DNA of 6,926 bases from Betaproteobacteria bacterium SG8_40. GTDB lineage: Bacteria > Pseudomonadota > Gammaproteobacteria > Burkholderiales > Eutrophovitaceae. A model generated the notes under the pieces. The model saw only the letters and a program-made list of their open reading frames with translations, was not told the DNA's origin and made no database searches. Made by a program: the position numbers and the translations under genes. Positions 1 through 4,998 of the stretch are shown piece by piece; positions within the stretch are counted from its first letter, which is position 1, and each line of letters opens with the position of its first letter. The DNA lies in assembly GCA_001304425.1 (NCBI GenBank), contig LJTS01000146.1, positions 1-6,926 of the forward strand. Reading direction: 5' to 3'.

Positions 1-109
1 TCCACGCGAGACCTACAACGCCATCATGTTTTCGTTTATGGGCGCTTACAAGGTCGTCCTGATCTTGTTCGTCCTTGTGCCCTACGCAAGCCTGCTGATC
101 GTCGGCTAG
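1..109 (+). CDS. C-terminal end of an unidentified integral membrane protein (partial)
   Basis: The reading frame is open from base 2 to a TAG stop at 107-109 and gives 35 residues beginning PRETYNAIMF and ending SLLIVG. From about residue 15 onward it is a single strongly hydrophobic stretch (YKVVLILFVLVPYASLLIVG), which reads as a final transmembrane helix ending almost at the C terminus. The protein starts upstream of the window, so its family and function cannot be judged from this tail. It is transcribed in the same direction as the lipoprotein gene that follows, but a 232-base gap separates them. No T-rich terminator is visible after the stop; only a weak 5-bp hairpin (134-138 with 151-155) occurs there. 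I am fairly confident it is a real coding end because of the coherent hydrophobic composition, but I assign no function. Confidence 0.55.
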   Translation, partial: PRETYNAIMFSFMGAYKVVLILFVLVPYASLLIVG

Positions 110-341
110 ATCAAGCAAGCATGGGCTAACCGTTCCGCAACCAACCCGTGGCGGAGACGATCGCGAATGGTACGGCAGGGATGTAAACGGCAGTGATGTG
201 CCCCGTTCGCTGTCCAGGTGCCGGGATCCGTTGATGCCGCAGAAGCGCCTGCCATGAACTGCGGTAAGCTGACACAGGTTCCATCGCTGGTGGCAAAGGC
301 GCTGCCGCCTGGCTTGGGACGACAGGAAAGGATTCAGATTG

Positions 342-1046
342 ATGCGTTTCGACATTTGGCGAAGAGCCCGGGCAGTCTTGCTGCTGCTGGGCGTGCTGCT
401 TTCGGGCGCTTGCACGGATCGTGGAGAGCCGGCGCGGAACAACGAAGGCGAGCGCGCTTCAATGGCGCCCGCGCCGGGGCGGGCAGGCAGTACGTTCGTG
501 TATGAGTGCGGCGACGGGCTTCGGTTTACGGCGCGGATCGAGGGTGAGACGGCCTGGCTGTTTCTGCCTTCAGGAACAATCAGCCTGCCGCACGTTGAGG
601 CCGCCTCCGGTGCAAAGTACAGTGACGGCTCGGTCACCTTCTGGAGCAAAGGCGAGTCGGCGATGCTGGAGGGCGGGAATCAGCCGCGCACCGAGTGCAG
701 CAACAATCGGGCAGAGGCGATATGGGAAGATGCCAAATTGCGTGGAGCGGATTTCCGGGCGACAGGGAACGAACCCGGGTGGTATCTGGAAATCAGCAGG
801 GAATACGGAATCCTGCTGGTTACGGCCTACGGCACCGAGCGTTATGAGTTTGCACCGACCGAGCCTTCGAGCGATTCCGCCTTGCGAAAGACGACATACA
901 AGGCGGCGCAGGCAGGGCATGAACTGACGGTCACGCTTGAAGGAAGAGACTGCGCCGACTCGATGAGTGGGGCGAAGTTCGAAACGACGGTTACCGTGAT
1001 GATTGACGGAAACAAGCTCACAGGTTGTGGACGCCCGTTGCATTGA
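342..1046 (+). CDS. Lipoprotein with MliC-type lysozyme-inhibitor domain and COG3650-type domain
   Basis: A 234-residue protein. The N terminus (MRFDIWRRARAV, then LLLLGVLLSGAC) is a lipoprotein signal: basic start, hydrophobic core, and a lipobox-like S-G-A-C with the lipidated Cys at residue 24. The -3 residue is Ser rather than the usual Leu. Residues about 52-120 carry the MliC signature: Y-x-C at 54-56, ASGAKYSDG at 88-96, FWSKG at 100-104, and a second Cys at 119 that should pair with Cys56. In characterised MliC proteins the conserved Ser and Lys of these motifs enter the active-site cleft of C-type lysozyme; both are present here (Ser89, Lys103). Residues about 123-234 match the COG3650 type, with the hallmark ATGNEPGW at 140-147, and end in a Cys-containing tail (TGCGRPLH). 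The likely role is protecting peptidoglycan from host or predator lysozyme at the cell envelope. I chose ATG 342 over the in-frame TTG at 339 because AAGGA (328-332) lies 9 bases before it. It appears monocistronic and unrelated to the amide locus. Confidence 0.85.
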   Translation: MRFDIWRRARAVLLLLGVLLSGACTDRGEPARNNEGERASMAPAPGRAGSTFVYECGDGLRFTARIEGETAWLFLPSGTISLPHVEAASGAKYSDGSVTFWSKGESAMLEGGNQPRTECSNNRAEAIWEDAKLRGADFRATGNEPGWYLEISREYGILLVTAYGTERYEFAPTEPSSDSALRKTTYKAAQAGHELTVTLEGRDCADSMSGAKFETTVTVMIDGNKLTGCGRPLH

Positions 1047-1206
1047 CGTGTTCTCACACCCCGTGGCAACCCGATCAGCGGCTATGGCCGATCGACATGT
1101 GTCGCAGGCATCGGATTCCAGTACGCTGAGCACCTGGAATGAGCGGGCACCGTCGGCACTTGCGCGATGCGCACAGGATTCCATGTGCATTGATGTTCAG
1201 TAACCG

Positions 1207-1224
1207 TCAGGCGGGCTCGCCTGA
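1207..1224. other. Perfect 7-bp hairpin between convergent genes
   Basis: TCAGGCG (1207-1213) pairs with CGCCTGA (1218-1224) around a 4-base loop GGCT. It lies between the convergent ends of the lipoprotein gene and amiR, where a bidirectional transcription end would be expected. There is no T tract on either side, so it is not a convincing intrinsic terminator. Two other small inverted repeats occur in the same spacer (ATTCCAG 1115-1121 with CTGGAAT 1134-1140; GCACA 1171-1175 with TGTGC 1184-1188). I see no gene in 1047-1291. Confidence 0.4.
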
Positions 1225-1291
1225 ATCCGTCTCTTGAAAATGTTTCCTTGCAAACAACGCGAAGAGGAAGCGACAGGGCACCTGATTGGAA

Positions 1292-1894
1292 CTATCCTCC
1301 AAGAATATCATCGGCCTTGATCAATGCGTCCGCAATTTCTTCGGTCGTCAGTCGTTTGGCCATGGCGCGTGATCTGATGAGGTTATAGGCAGCTTCTTCG
1401 GAGAGATTTTTTGACTTCATAAGGATAACTTTGGCTTTCGCGATCTTTCTTTGCCCGGCTAGCCGCTGCTCGAGACGGGAGATGTAGCGCTCGCGTTCCC
1501 GGAATTTTTCAGATTGGCTGAGCGCTACGACAATAGCGGTGAGCATGCCGGAGGACTTTACCGGTGATGCGATTACGCCAAAAGCATTCAGTTTGAGTAC
1601 TGCCTCGACAATGACGGGATTCTCGTAGGTGACAACTGGCACGACTGGCGGAGTATCTTCCCGGCCGAGCCAGGGCAAGTCCATTGTCAGAATTTCCGGC
1701 CTTATGGCAAAGAATATGAGTTTTGTTTCTTCGGGCAGTTGCTCCAGAGGAGGCCAATACGCCTTTACCTGGCATCCGATGCGGTGTAACTGGGAAATCA
1801 GTTCCTGACCATCGTGATCGTCAGGATGAAACACTAATACCCGCAGGGAGCGAAGTTCACGCAGGAGCCGTGGCGTCCCTTCAAAATGTTTCAT
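1292..1894 (-). CDS. amiR: AmiR-type ANTAR antiterminator
   Basis: A 200-residue protein (Pseudomonas aeruginosa AmiR is of similar length) matching AmiR throughout. Residues about 15-125 form a pseudo-receiver domain (LRVLVFHPDD...QLHRIGCQVKAYWPP). The usual phosphoacceptor Asp after beta-3 is absent (LIFFAIRP at 59-66), so, as in AmiR, control should be by partner protein rather than phosphorylation. Residues about 127-150 are a charged heptad-like helix (EKFRERERYISRLEQRL), the expected coiled coil. Residues about 145-196 are the ANTAR RNA-binding domain (RKIAKAKVILMKSKNLSEEA followed by AYNLIRSRAMAKRLTTEEIA). Known AmiR binds the leader of its target mRNA and prevents terminator formation. 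Its ATG (1894-1892) overlaps the amiC stop (1893-1891) as ATGA, and no Shine-Dalgarno sequence precedes it, so translation is probably coupled to amiC, keeping the two partners balanced. The likely target is the leader of the divergent urt operon. Confidence 0.93.
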   Translation of the reverse strand: MKHFEGTPRLLRELRSLRVLVFHPDDHDGQELISQLHRIGCQVKAYWPPLEQLPEETKLIFFAIRPEILTMDLPWLGREDTPPVVPVVTYENPVIVEAVLKLNAFGVIASPVKSSGMLTAIVVALSQSEKFRERERYISRLEQRLAGQRKIAKAKVILMKSKNLSEEAAYNLIRSRAMAKRLTTEEIADALIKADDILGG

Positions 1895-3066
1895 GGACGT
1901 GCAGTTGGCACAAGCGTGGTGAGCGGAGCAGACCAGTCCTGCAATGTGTGAGACACAAGATAAGGGTCAGGGTGCACCCAGCTCTCGGACTCGCACAAAA
2001 TGTCGAACTGACCGGCAGCATTGGCTCGCCCGATGCGTGGCCTCAGGTAGGTATGATGGTTGTGCTCGTCAATCTTGATGTCCCCTTGCGGGGCCGAGAA
2101 CTCGGAACCGGGCAACACGGTGAGGAGATCGGCAACGTTGTCGCTACCAACGCGCCTCATCGCGTTGGCTAGCAGGTGCGTCTGGAAGTAGGCGGCCTCC
2201 CAACACATGTTGGTGACACTGGCGTCACCGAATCGCTTGCGAAAGTTTTCCAGACAGCGGCGATTGGCTTCCGTATCGACGCTCTGAAAGTAGGGTGCCG
2301 AGGTGATGTGGCCTTCCGCCAGTTCGGCTCCCATCTGTTGTATTTCGGCTTCACAAGTGCTCAGGCTGGCAATTGGCATCTTTCGTGGATCAAGGCCGGC
2401 ATTGGCAAACGCCCTATGCAGTAGTGCTGTACCGTCCCCCACTATTGTCGAAAAAATGAAGTCCGGGCTGGTTTGCTTTATTTTCTGGACGACAACCTCA
2501 TAGTTGTCTTTTGATGCATCCAGGGGCAGATATATTTCGGCAACTTTCTCTCCGCCGCGCTCAAATACCAGATCACTCATGATCCGGTTCGATTCATATG
2601 GATAGATGTAGTCTGATCCAACCATGAAACCCCTCGAGCCGTACGTCCTGAGCATGAAGTCAGCGAGCTGAACGCTGTTCTGATTCGGAGCAGCACCGGT
2701 ACAAATCACGTTGCGCGAGAATTCAAACCCCTCATATAGAGTTGGATACATCAGCAGGCCATTCCAGCGCTCGACCACCGGAATCACGGCTTTTCTCTGG
2801 CTGGACATGTAACAGCCCAGGATCACCTGTACATGGTCTTCAAGCAGTAGCTTTTGGGCTAGTAACGCATATTTCGCCGGGCTCGATTGTGGGTCGTAGG
2901 ATACGAGTTCGAGCGCATGACCATTTATTCCGCCGGTTTCGTTAATTTCGTCGACGGCGAGCAGCGTTCCCAGCCGTTCGGATTTCTCGATGACCGAAGT
3001 GACTCCGGTTTCGGAAAACAGGACGCCAATTCGTATCGAGTCGTTCGGTCGTTTCTTCATTGTCAT
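1891..3066 (-). CDS. amiC: AmiC-type cytoplasmic amide sensor, negative regulator of AmiR
   Basis: A 391-residue protein of the type I periplasmic-binding-protein fold, closest in motif pattern to Pseudomonas AmiC: GCYMSSQRKAVIPVVER (84-100), YPTLYEGFEFSRNV (107-120), APNQNS (126-131), GSDYIYPYESN (150-160), FSTIVGDGTA (205-214), and a conserved tail with HNHH (335-338) and HPDPYLVSHTLQDWSA (365-380). There is no signal peptide (it begins MTMKKRPNDSIRIGVLFSET), which fits a cytoplasmic sensor and not a transporter receptor. In the known system AmiC sequesters AmiR until a short-chain amide binds. The ligand-contact region around the GCY-S and YPT-YEG motifs is intact. Two starts are possible, ATG 3066 or ATG 3060; GGAAA just upstream suits either. 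The gene overlaps amiR by four bases and is divergent from urtA. A hairpin at 3072-3096 lies directly before the start. The exact inducer (acetamide, formamide, urea or another) cannot be read from sequence. Confidence 0.93.
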   Translation of the reverse strand: MTMKKRPNDSIRIGVLFSETGVTSVIEKSERLGTLLAVDEINETGGINGHALELVSYDPQSSPAKYALLAQKLLLEDHVQVILGCYMSSQRKAVIPVVERWNGLLMYPTLYEGFEFSRNVICTGAAPNQNSVQLADFMLRTYGSRGFMVGSDYIYPYESNRIMSDLVFERGGEKVAEIYLPLDASKDNYEVVVQKIKQTSPDFIFSTIVGDGTALLHRAFANAGLDPRKMPIASLSTCEAEIQQMGAELAEGHITSAPYFQSVDTEANRRCLENFRKRFGDASVTNMCWEAAYFQTHLLANAMRRVGSDNVADLLTVLPGSEFSAPQGDIKIDEHNHHTYLRPRIGRANAAGQFDILCESESWVHPDPYLVSHTLQDWSAPLTTLVPTARP

Positions 3067-3071
3067 TGTTT

Positions 3072-3096
3072 CCGGGTCGCTGTAATCGCGAACCGG
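3072..3096 (-). promoter_or_regulatory. Hairpin against the amiC ribosome binding site
   Basis: Read on the minus strand, CCGGTTCGC (3096-3088) pairs with GCGACCCGG (3080-3072) around the loop GATTACA; eight of nine pairs match, with one T-C mismatch. The stem ends five bases before ATG 3066, and its last GG is part of the only Shine-Dalgarno-like sequence (GGAAA). The structure could limit ribosome access and keep the sensor-regulator pair at low level. The pairing is seen directly; the role is inference. Confidence 0.4.
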
Positions 3097-3273
3097 ACCT
3101 CTATCAGCACAACCTTGTCATGTAATCAAATTTCGTATGCAGGCTGTGCCCTGCTGCGCTCCTTGCAACTTTCATGTTCAGCAATTCCCGGACCCGGTGA
3201 TCAGCGGACCGAAAAGTTGCATGTTTCCATAGACGTTGAACGCGGAACACGGTGACCGCCTGGCCATGCAAGC

Positions 3274-3290
3274 GGCGCCAGGTTGGTGCA
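3274..3290 (+). promoter_or_regulatory. NtrC-like enhancer site 1
   Basis: GGCGCCAGGTTGGTGCA matches the general NtrC consensus TGCACC-N5-GGTGCA at 10 of 12 defined positions, with the right half perfect. Its centre (3282) is about 224 bases upstream of the start predicted by the sigma-54 element, a normal enhancer distance. Matching was by eye and other enhancer-binding proteins are possible. Confidence 0.45.
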
Positions 3291-3304
3291 GATCGTATCG
3301 GCTG

Positions 3305-3321
3305 CGCACTGTTGTTGTGCG
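3305..3321 (+). promoter_or_regulatory. NtrC-like enhancer site 2
   Basis: CGCACTGTTGTTGTGCG is a perfect CGCAC-N7-GTGCG dyad that keeps the GCAC-N7-GTGC core of NtrC sites (8 of 12 consensus positions). Its centre (3313) is 31 bases from the first site, about three helical turns, the arrangement seen for paired NtrC sites that support oligomerisation. The pairing strengthens both calls. Confidence 0.45.
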
Positions 3322-3425
3322 AAGAGGGTGGCGCCGGGTTCTCCTTTCGATCGTAGCGGAGACCGCGTGGGAGCAGCTTTCAGGTTGCTGTCACTTTCTT
3401 CGTATTCGTAATTGGATCAGCGACT

Positions 3426-3454
3426 TTTGAATCGCATTCCGACCACGATTCAAA
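3426..3454. repeat. Perfect 9-bp inverted repeat, possible operator
   Basis: TTTGAATCG (3426-3434) and CGATTCAAA (3446-3454) are exact inverted copies separated by 11 bases, giving a 20-base centre-to-centre spacing (about two helical turns). It sits about 52-80 bases upstream of the predicted urt transcription start. It is outside the transcript, so a protein-binding dyad is likelier than an RNA hairpin. The binding protein is unknown. Confidence 0.5.
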
Positions 3455-3462
3455 CGTTGATT
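3450..3462 (-). promoter_or_regulatory. IHF-like site between enhancer and promoter
   Basis: On the minus strand the sequence AATCAACGTTTGA fits the IHF core WATCAR-N4-TTR with one mismatch. It lies around -50 relative to the predicted start, between the NtrC-like dyads and the -24 element, where DNA bending is often needed at sigma-54 promoters. The consensus is degenerate and chance matches are common. Confidence 0.3.
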
Positions 3463-3479
3463 GGTGCTTCCGGAGCCGC

Positions 3480-3495
3480 TGGCCTCGAATTTGCA
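3480..3495 (+). promoter_or_regulatory. Sigma-54 (RpoN) -24/-12 promoter of the urt operon
   Basis: TGGC at 3480-3483 and TTGCA at 3491-3495 match the -24 and -12 elements of the sigma-54 consensus (YTGGCACG-N4-TTGCW). There are exactly ten bases between the GG (3481-3482) and GC (3493-3494) dinucleotides, the invariant spacing. The base before TGGC is C, as preferred; the ACG following TGGC is not conserved (CTC here). The predicted start is near 3506, which places all the leader hairpins and the terminator inside the transcript. The location upstream of a nitrogen-acquisition operon and the distal NtrC-like dyads support it. Confidence 0.65.
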
Positions 3496-3515
3496 ATTGA
3501 GGCGTTCACATTACG

Positions 3516-3539
3516 GCACTGGCATCAGAAGCGCCGTGC
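3516..3539 (+). promoter_or_regulatory. Leader hairpin P1 (possible first half of AmiR target)
   Basis: GCAC (3516-3519) plus GGC (3521-3523) pair with GCC (3533-3535) plus GTGC (3536-3539), leaving T3520 bulged, a 7-bp stem with a 9-base loop (ATCAGAAGC). It begins about ten bases into the predicted transcript and is separated by ten bases from the next hairpin, like the P1-P2 tandem of ANTAR target RNAs. The loop is not the canonical hexaloop, so its membership in the motif is uncertain. An alternative pairing of ACGGC (3513-3517) with GCCGT (3533-3537) is also possible. Confidence 0.4.
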
Positions 3540-3549
3540 AGCTTTCGGA

Positions 3550-3583
3550 TACCCGACACGGACAAGGACGTCCCAACGGGGTA
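3550..3583 (+). promoter_or_regulatory. Leader hairpin P2 with ANTAR-type hexaloop (AmiR binding site)
   Basis: GGAC (3560-3563) and GTCC (3570-3573) close a six-base loop AAGGAC with A at position 1 and G at position 4, the signature described for RNA hairpins bound by ANTAR proteins. Below an internal loop the stem continues with TACCC (3550-3554) pairing to GGGTA (3579-3583), and G3555 can pair with C3577. The hairpin ends nine bases before the terminator stem. With amiR encoded divergently next door, this is the natural site at which AmiR would act to prevent termination. Pairings are seen directly; AmiR binding is inferred. Confidence 0.6.
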
Positions 3584-3592
3584 AGGCACAGT

Positions 3593-3638
3593 CGCCCACG
3601 TTTCGGTCTTTTCCACCGGAGCGTGGGCGTTTTTTTTT
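3593..3638 (+). terminator. Intrinsic terminator in the urtA leader (attenuator)
   Basis: Bases 3593-3607 pair with 3615-3629 in an unbroken 15-bp stem (eight perfect outer pairs CGCCCACG/CGTGGGCG, two G-T pairs inside) around the 7-base loop CTTTTCC, followed by nine T (3630-3638). It points into urtA, ends 47 bases before its ATG, and follows no gene on this strand, so it must act as a conditional attenuator rather than a gene-end terminator. Read-through would require an antiterminator, and AmiR is encoded alongside. Confidence 0.9.
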
Positions 3639-3685
3639 GCTTGCCGCAGTTCGGGCGAGGGTTCAACTAAGCGAGAAGGAGCGAC

Positions 3686-4870
3686 ATGAAACTCAACAGA
3701 AGGCAATTTATCAAGAGCACCGCAGCGGCCACGGCAGCAACTGCCTTGCAGGGATTTCCATTTATACGCAGTGCGGCGGCAGCCGATACTGTCAAGGTTG
3801 GCATACTGCACTCATTGACCGGAACAGTTGCGATTGCAGAGGCCTCCGTGGTTGACGCGGAGAAATTGGCAATCGAGGAAATCAACGCGGCCGGCGGAGT
3901 AATGGGGCGCAAGATCGAGTTGATTACCGAGGATGGCGCGAGCGACTGGCCGACGTTTGCCGAGAAGGCGCGCAAGTTACTCGAGCGCGACAAGGTGGCA
4001 ACGATCTTCGGCTGCTACACGTCTGCGTCGCGCAAGGCGGTGTTGCCGGTAATGGAGCGTTACAAGGGCCTTCTCTACTACCCGACTTATTACGAAGGTC
4101 TTGAGATGTCCCCCAACATCATGTACACGGCGCAGGAGGGCACCCAGTCAGCTATCGCGTCGCTCGACTGGTTGTACAAGAACAGAGGCAAGACGTTCTA
4201 CCTCATTGGTTCGGACTACATCTGGCCGCGCACGATGAACAAGATCGCCAACCTTCACCTCAAGAAAATCGGCGCCAAAGTGGTCGGCGAAAGCTATTAC
4301 CCGCTCGGATCGATAGAGTTCGCATCCGAAATCAACAAGATCAAGGCGGCGAAGCCGGATGTCATCTGGAGCACTGTCGTGGGAGGATCGAACGTCGCAT
4401 TTTACAAACAGATGCAAGCGGCCGGAATCAGCAGCAAAAACCAGGCGCTGTGCGCAATGGCAGTGTCAGAGGAAGAGGCATCCGGGATCGGCGCCGAGAA
4501 TCTGGAAGGCTTCATGTCCTGCATGGGTTACTTCCAGAGCGTCAAGAATCCGGCCAACGCAAAGTTCGTGAAGGCCTTCAAGGCGAAGTATGGAGCCAAC
4601 CGCGTAATTGGTGACACCATGGAGTGCGGATACATATCAGTGTATCTGTGGAAGATGGCCGCCGAAAAGGCAGGCAGTTTCGATGTTCCCAAAGTGGTTG
4701 CTGCTTCTTCCGACCTTGCGATGGATGCGCCGGAAGGCAAGATCAAGTTCCACGGTAACAATCACCATCTTTGGAAACACGCTCGTATTGGCACATTCAG
4801 AAAAGATGGCCAGATTGACATGATCTACGAATCGCCGTTGATCGAGCCGAATCCCTTCCCGAAGATCTGA
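3686..4870 (+). CDS. urtA: Urea/short-chain-amide ABC transporter, periplasmic binding protein (UrtA/FmdD family)
   Basis: A 394-residue receptor with a twin-arginine signal (NRRQFIK at 4-10, Ala-rich core, cleavage near AAA-AD at 31-34), so it is exported folded by Tat to the periplasm. The mature part follows the UrtA/AmiC branch of the type I binding-protein fold: VKVGILHSLTGT (36-47), FGCYTSASRKAVLPVMER (108-125), YYPTYYEGLEMSPNI (131-145), GSDYIWPRT (175-183), FHGNNHH (355-361). It delivers substrate to the UrtB/UrtC permease encoded downstream. The ligand may be urea or a small amide: the GCY-S and YPT-YEG motifs resemble AmiC and FmdD-type proteins as much as classical UrtA, and from family memory the protein is somewhat shorter than typical UrtA (about 420-430). 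GAAGGAG (3675-3681) precedes the ATG. Expression should depend on escape from the leader terminator. The family is certain; the substrate is not. Confidence 0.93.
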   Translation: MKLNRRQFIKSTAAATAATALQGFPFIRSAAAADTVKVGILHSLTGTVAIAEASVVDAEKLAIEEINAAGGVMGRKIELITEDGASDWPTFAEKARKLLERDKVATIFGCYTSASRKAVLPVMERYKGLLYYPTYYEGLEMSPNIMYTAQEGTQSAIASLDWLYKNRGKTFYLIGSDYIWPRTMNKIANLHLKKIGAKVVGESYYPLGSIEFASEINKIKAAKPDVIWSTVVGGSNVAFYKQMQAAGISSKNQALCAMAVSEEEASGIGAENLEGFMSCMGYFQSVKNPANAKFVKAFKAKYGANRVIGDTMECGYISVYLWKMAAEKAGSFDVPKVVAASSDLAMDAPEGKIKFHGNNHHLWKHARIGTFRKDGQIDMIYESPLIEPNPFPKI

Positions 4871-4880
4871 TCCTTCGACT

Positions 4881-4907
4881 GGAGGTCCGGGGAAACTCCG
4901 GACCTCT
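4881..4907 (+). other. Strong hairpin after urtA, no T tract
   Basis: GAGGTCCGG (4882-4890) pairs perfectly with CCGGACCTC (4898-4906) around a 7-base loop, with a further G-T pair possible at the base. It starts 11 bases after the urtA stop. No run of T follows, so it is unlikely to terminate transcription; a mRNA-stabilising or processing role that favours urtA over urtB is plausible, since binding proteins are needed in excess of permeases. Confidence 0.55.
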
Positions 4908-4919
4908 ACGTCGGCAATT

Positions 4920-4950
4920 CGTGCGACCGTCCGCTCCTTCCGGTCGCGCG
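4920..4950 (+). other. Second strong hairpin in the urtA-urtB spacer
   Basis: Bases 4920-4929 pair with 4941-4950 in a 10-bp stem (GCGACCG/CGGTCGC core plus three outer pairs, one G-T) around an 11-base loop. It follows the first hairpin by 12 bases and ends 48 bases before the urtB start. There is no T tract. Together the two structures fill half of the 128-base spacer. Confidence 0.5.
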
Positions 4951-4998
4951 AATCGCCGCGAAGTTAACGGGTTCAAGTTCAAGACACCAGAGACTGAG

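Larger units (their letters stand above)
3067..3685. promoter_or_regulatory. Divergent amiC-urtA control region (619 bases, no gene)
   Basis: No convincing coding region lies here: the short open frames have poor starts and no recognisable protein content. Instead the right half is dense with control elements for the urt operon, in order: two NtrC-like dyads (3274-3290, 3305-3321), a long perfect inverted repeat overlapping an IHF-like site (3426-3462), a sigma-54 -24/-12 element (3480-3495), then a transcribed leader of about 180 bases holding two hairpins and an intrinsic terminator. The left part (3097-3270) should contain the amiC promoter, but I see no strong -35/-10 pair. Confidence 0.75.

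Noticed and set aside
570..1190. Minus-strand open frame of 206 codons across the lipoprotein gene
   Set aside because: It is antisense to a recognisable protein, with low-complexity composition and no family resemblance.
1207..1224. Bidirectional intrinsic terminator between the lipoprotein gene and amiR
   Set aside because: The hairpin is perfect but short and lacks a T tract on both strands; kept only as a hairpin.
3101..3129. Sigma-70 type promoter for amiC on the minus strand (TTGATT, 17 bases, TGATAG)
   Set aside because: The -35 and spacing are acceptable but the -10 matches TATAAT at only two positions; too weak to call.
3139..3154. Hexaloop hairpin GCAGG-CTGTGC-CCTGC as an ANTAR target in the amiC leader
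   Set aside because: The loop lacks A1/G4 on either strand, and it is unclear whether it is transcribed.
3206..3220. Second sigma-54-like element (GG 3206-3207, TTGC 3217-3220)
   Set aside because: The GG-GC spacing is 11 instead of 10 and there is no TGGC, so it does not fit the consensus.
3236..3430. Small open frame of 64 codons in the divergent control region
   Set aside because: Weak start, no ribosome binding site, no recognisable content, and it covers the enhancer-like dyads.
3550..3583. Guanidine (mini-ykkC type) riboswitch, prompted by ACGG motifs in the leader
   Set aside because: The ACGG bases do not form paired ACGR-capped hairpins; the ANTAR-type fold explains the segment better.
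4921..4998. N-terminal extension of urtB from an in-frame GTG at 4921
   Set aside because: The extra 26 residues are hydrophilic and unlike the family, the GTG lies inside a strong hairpin, and ATG 4999 places the start just before the first membrane helix.
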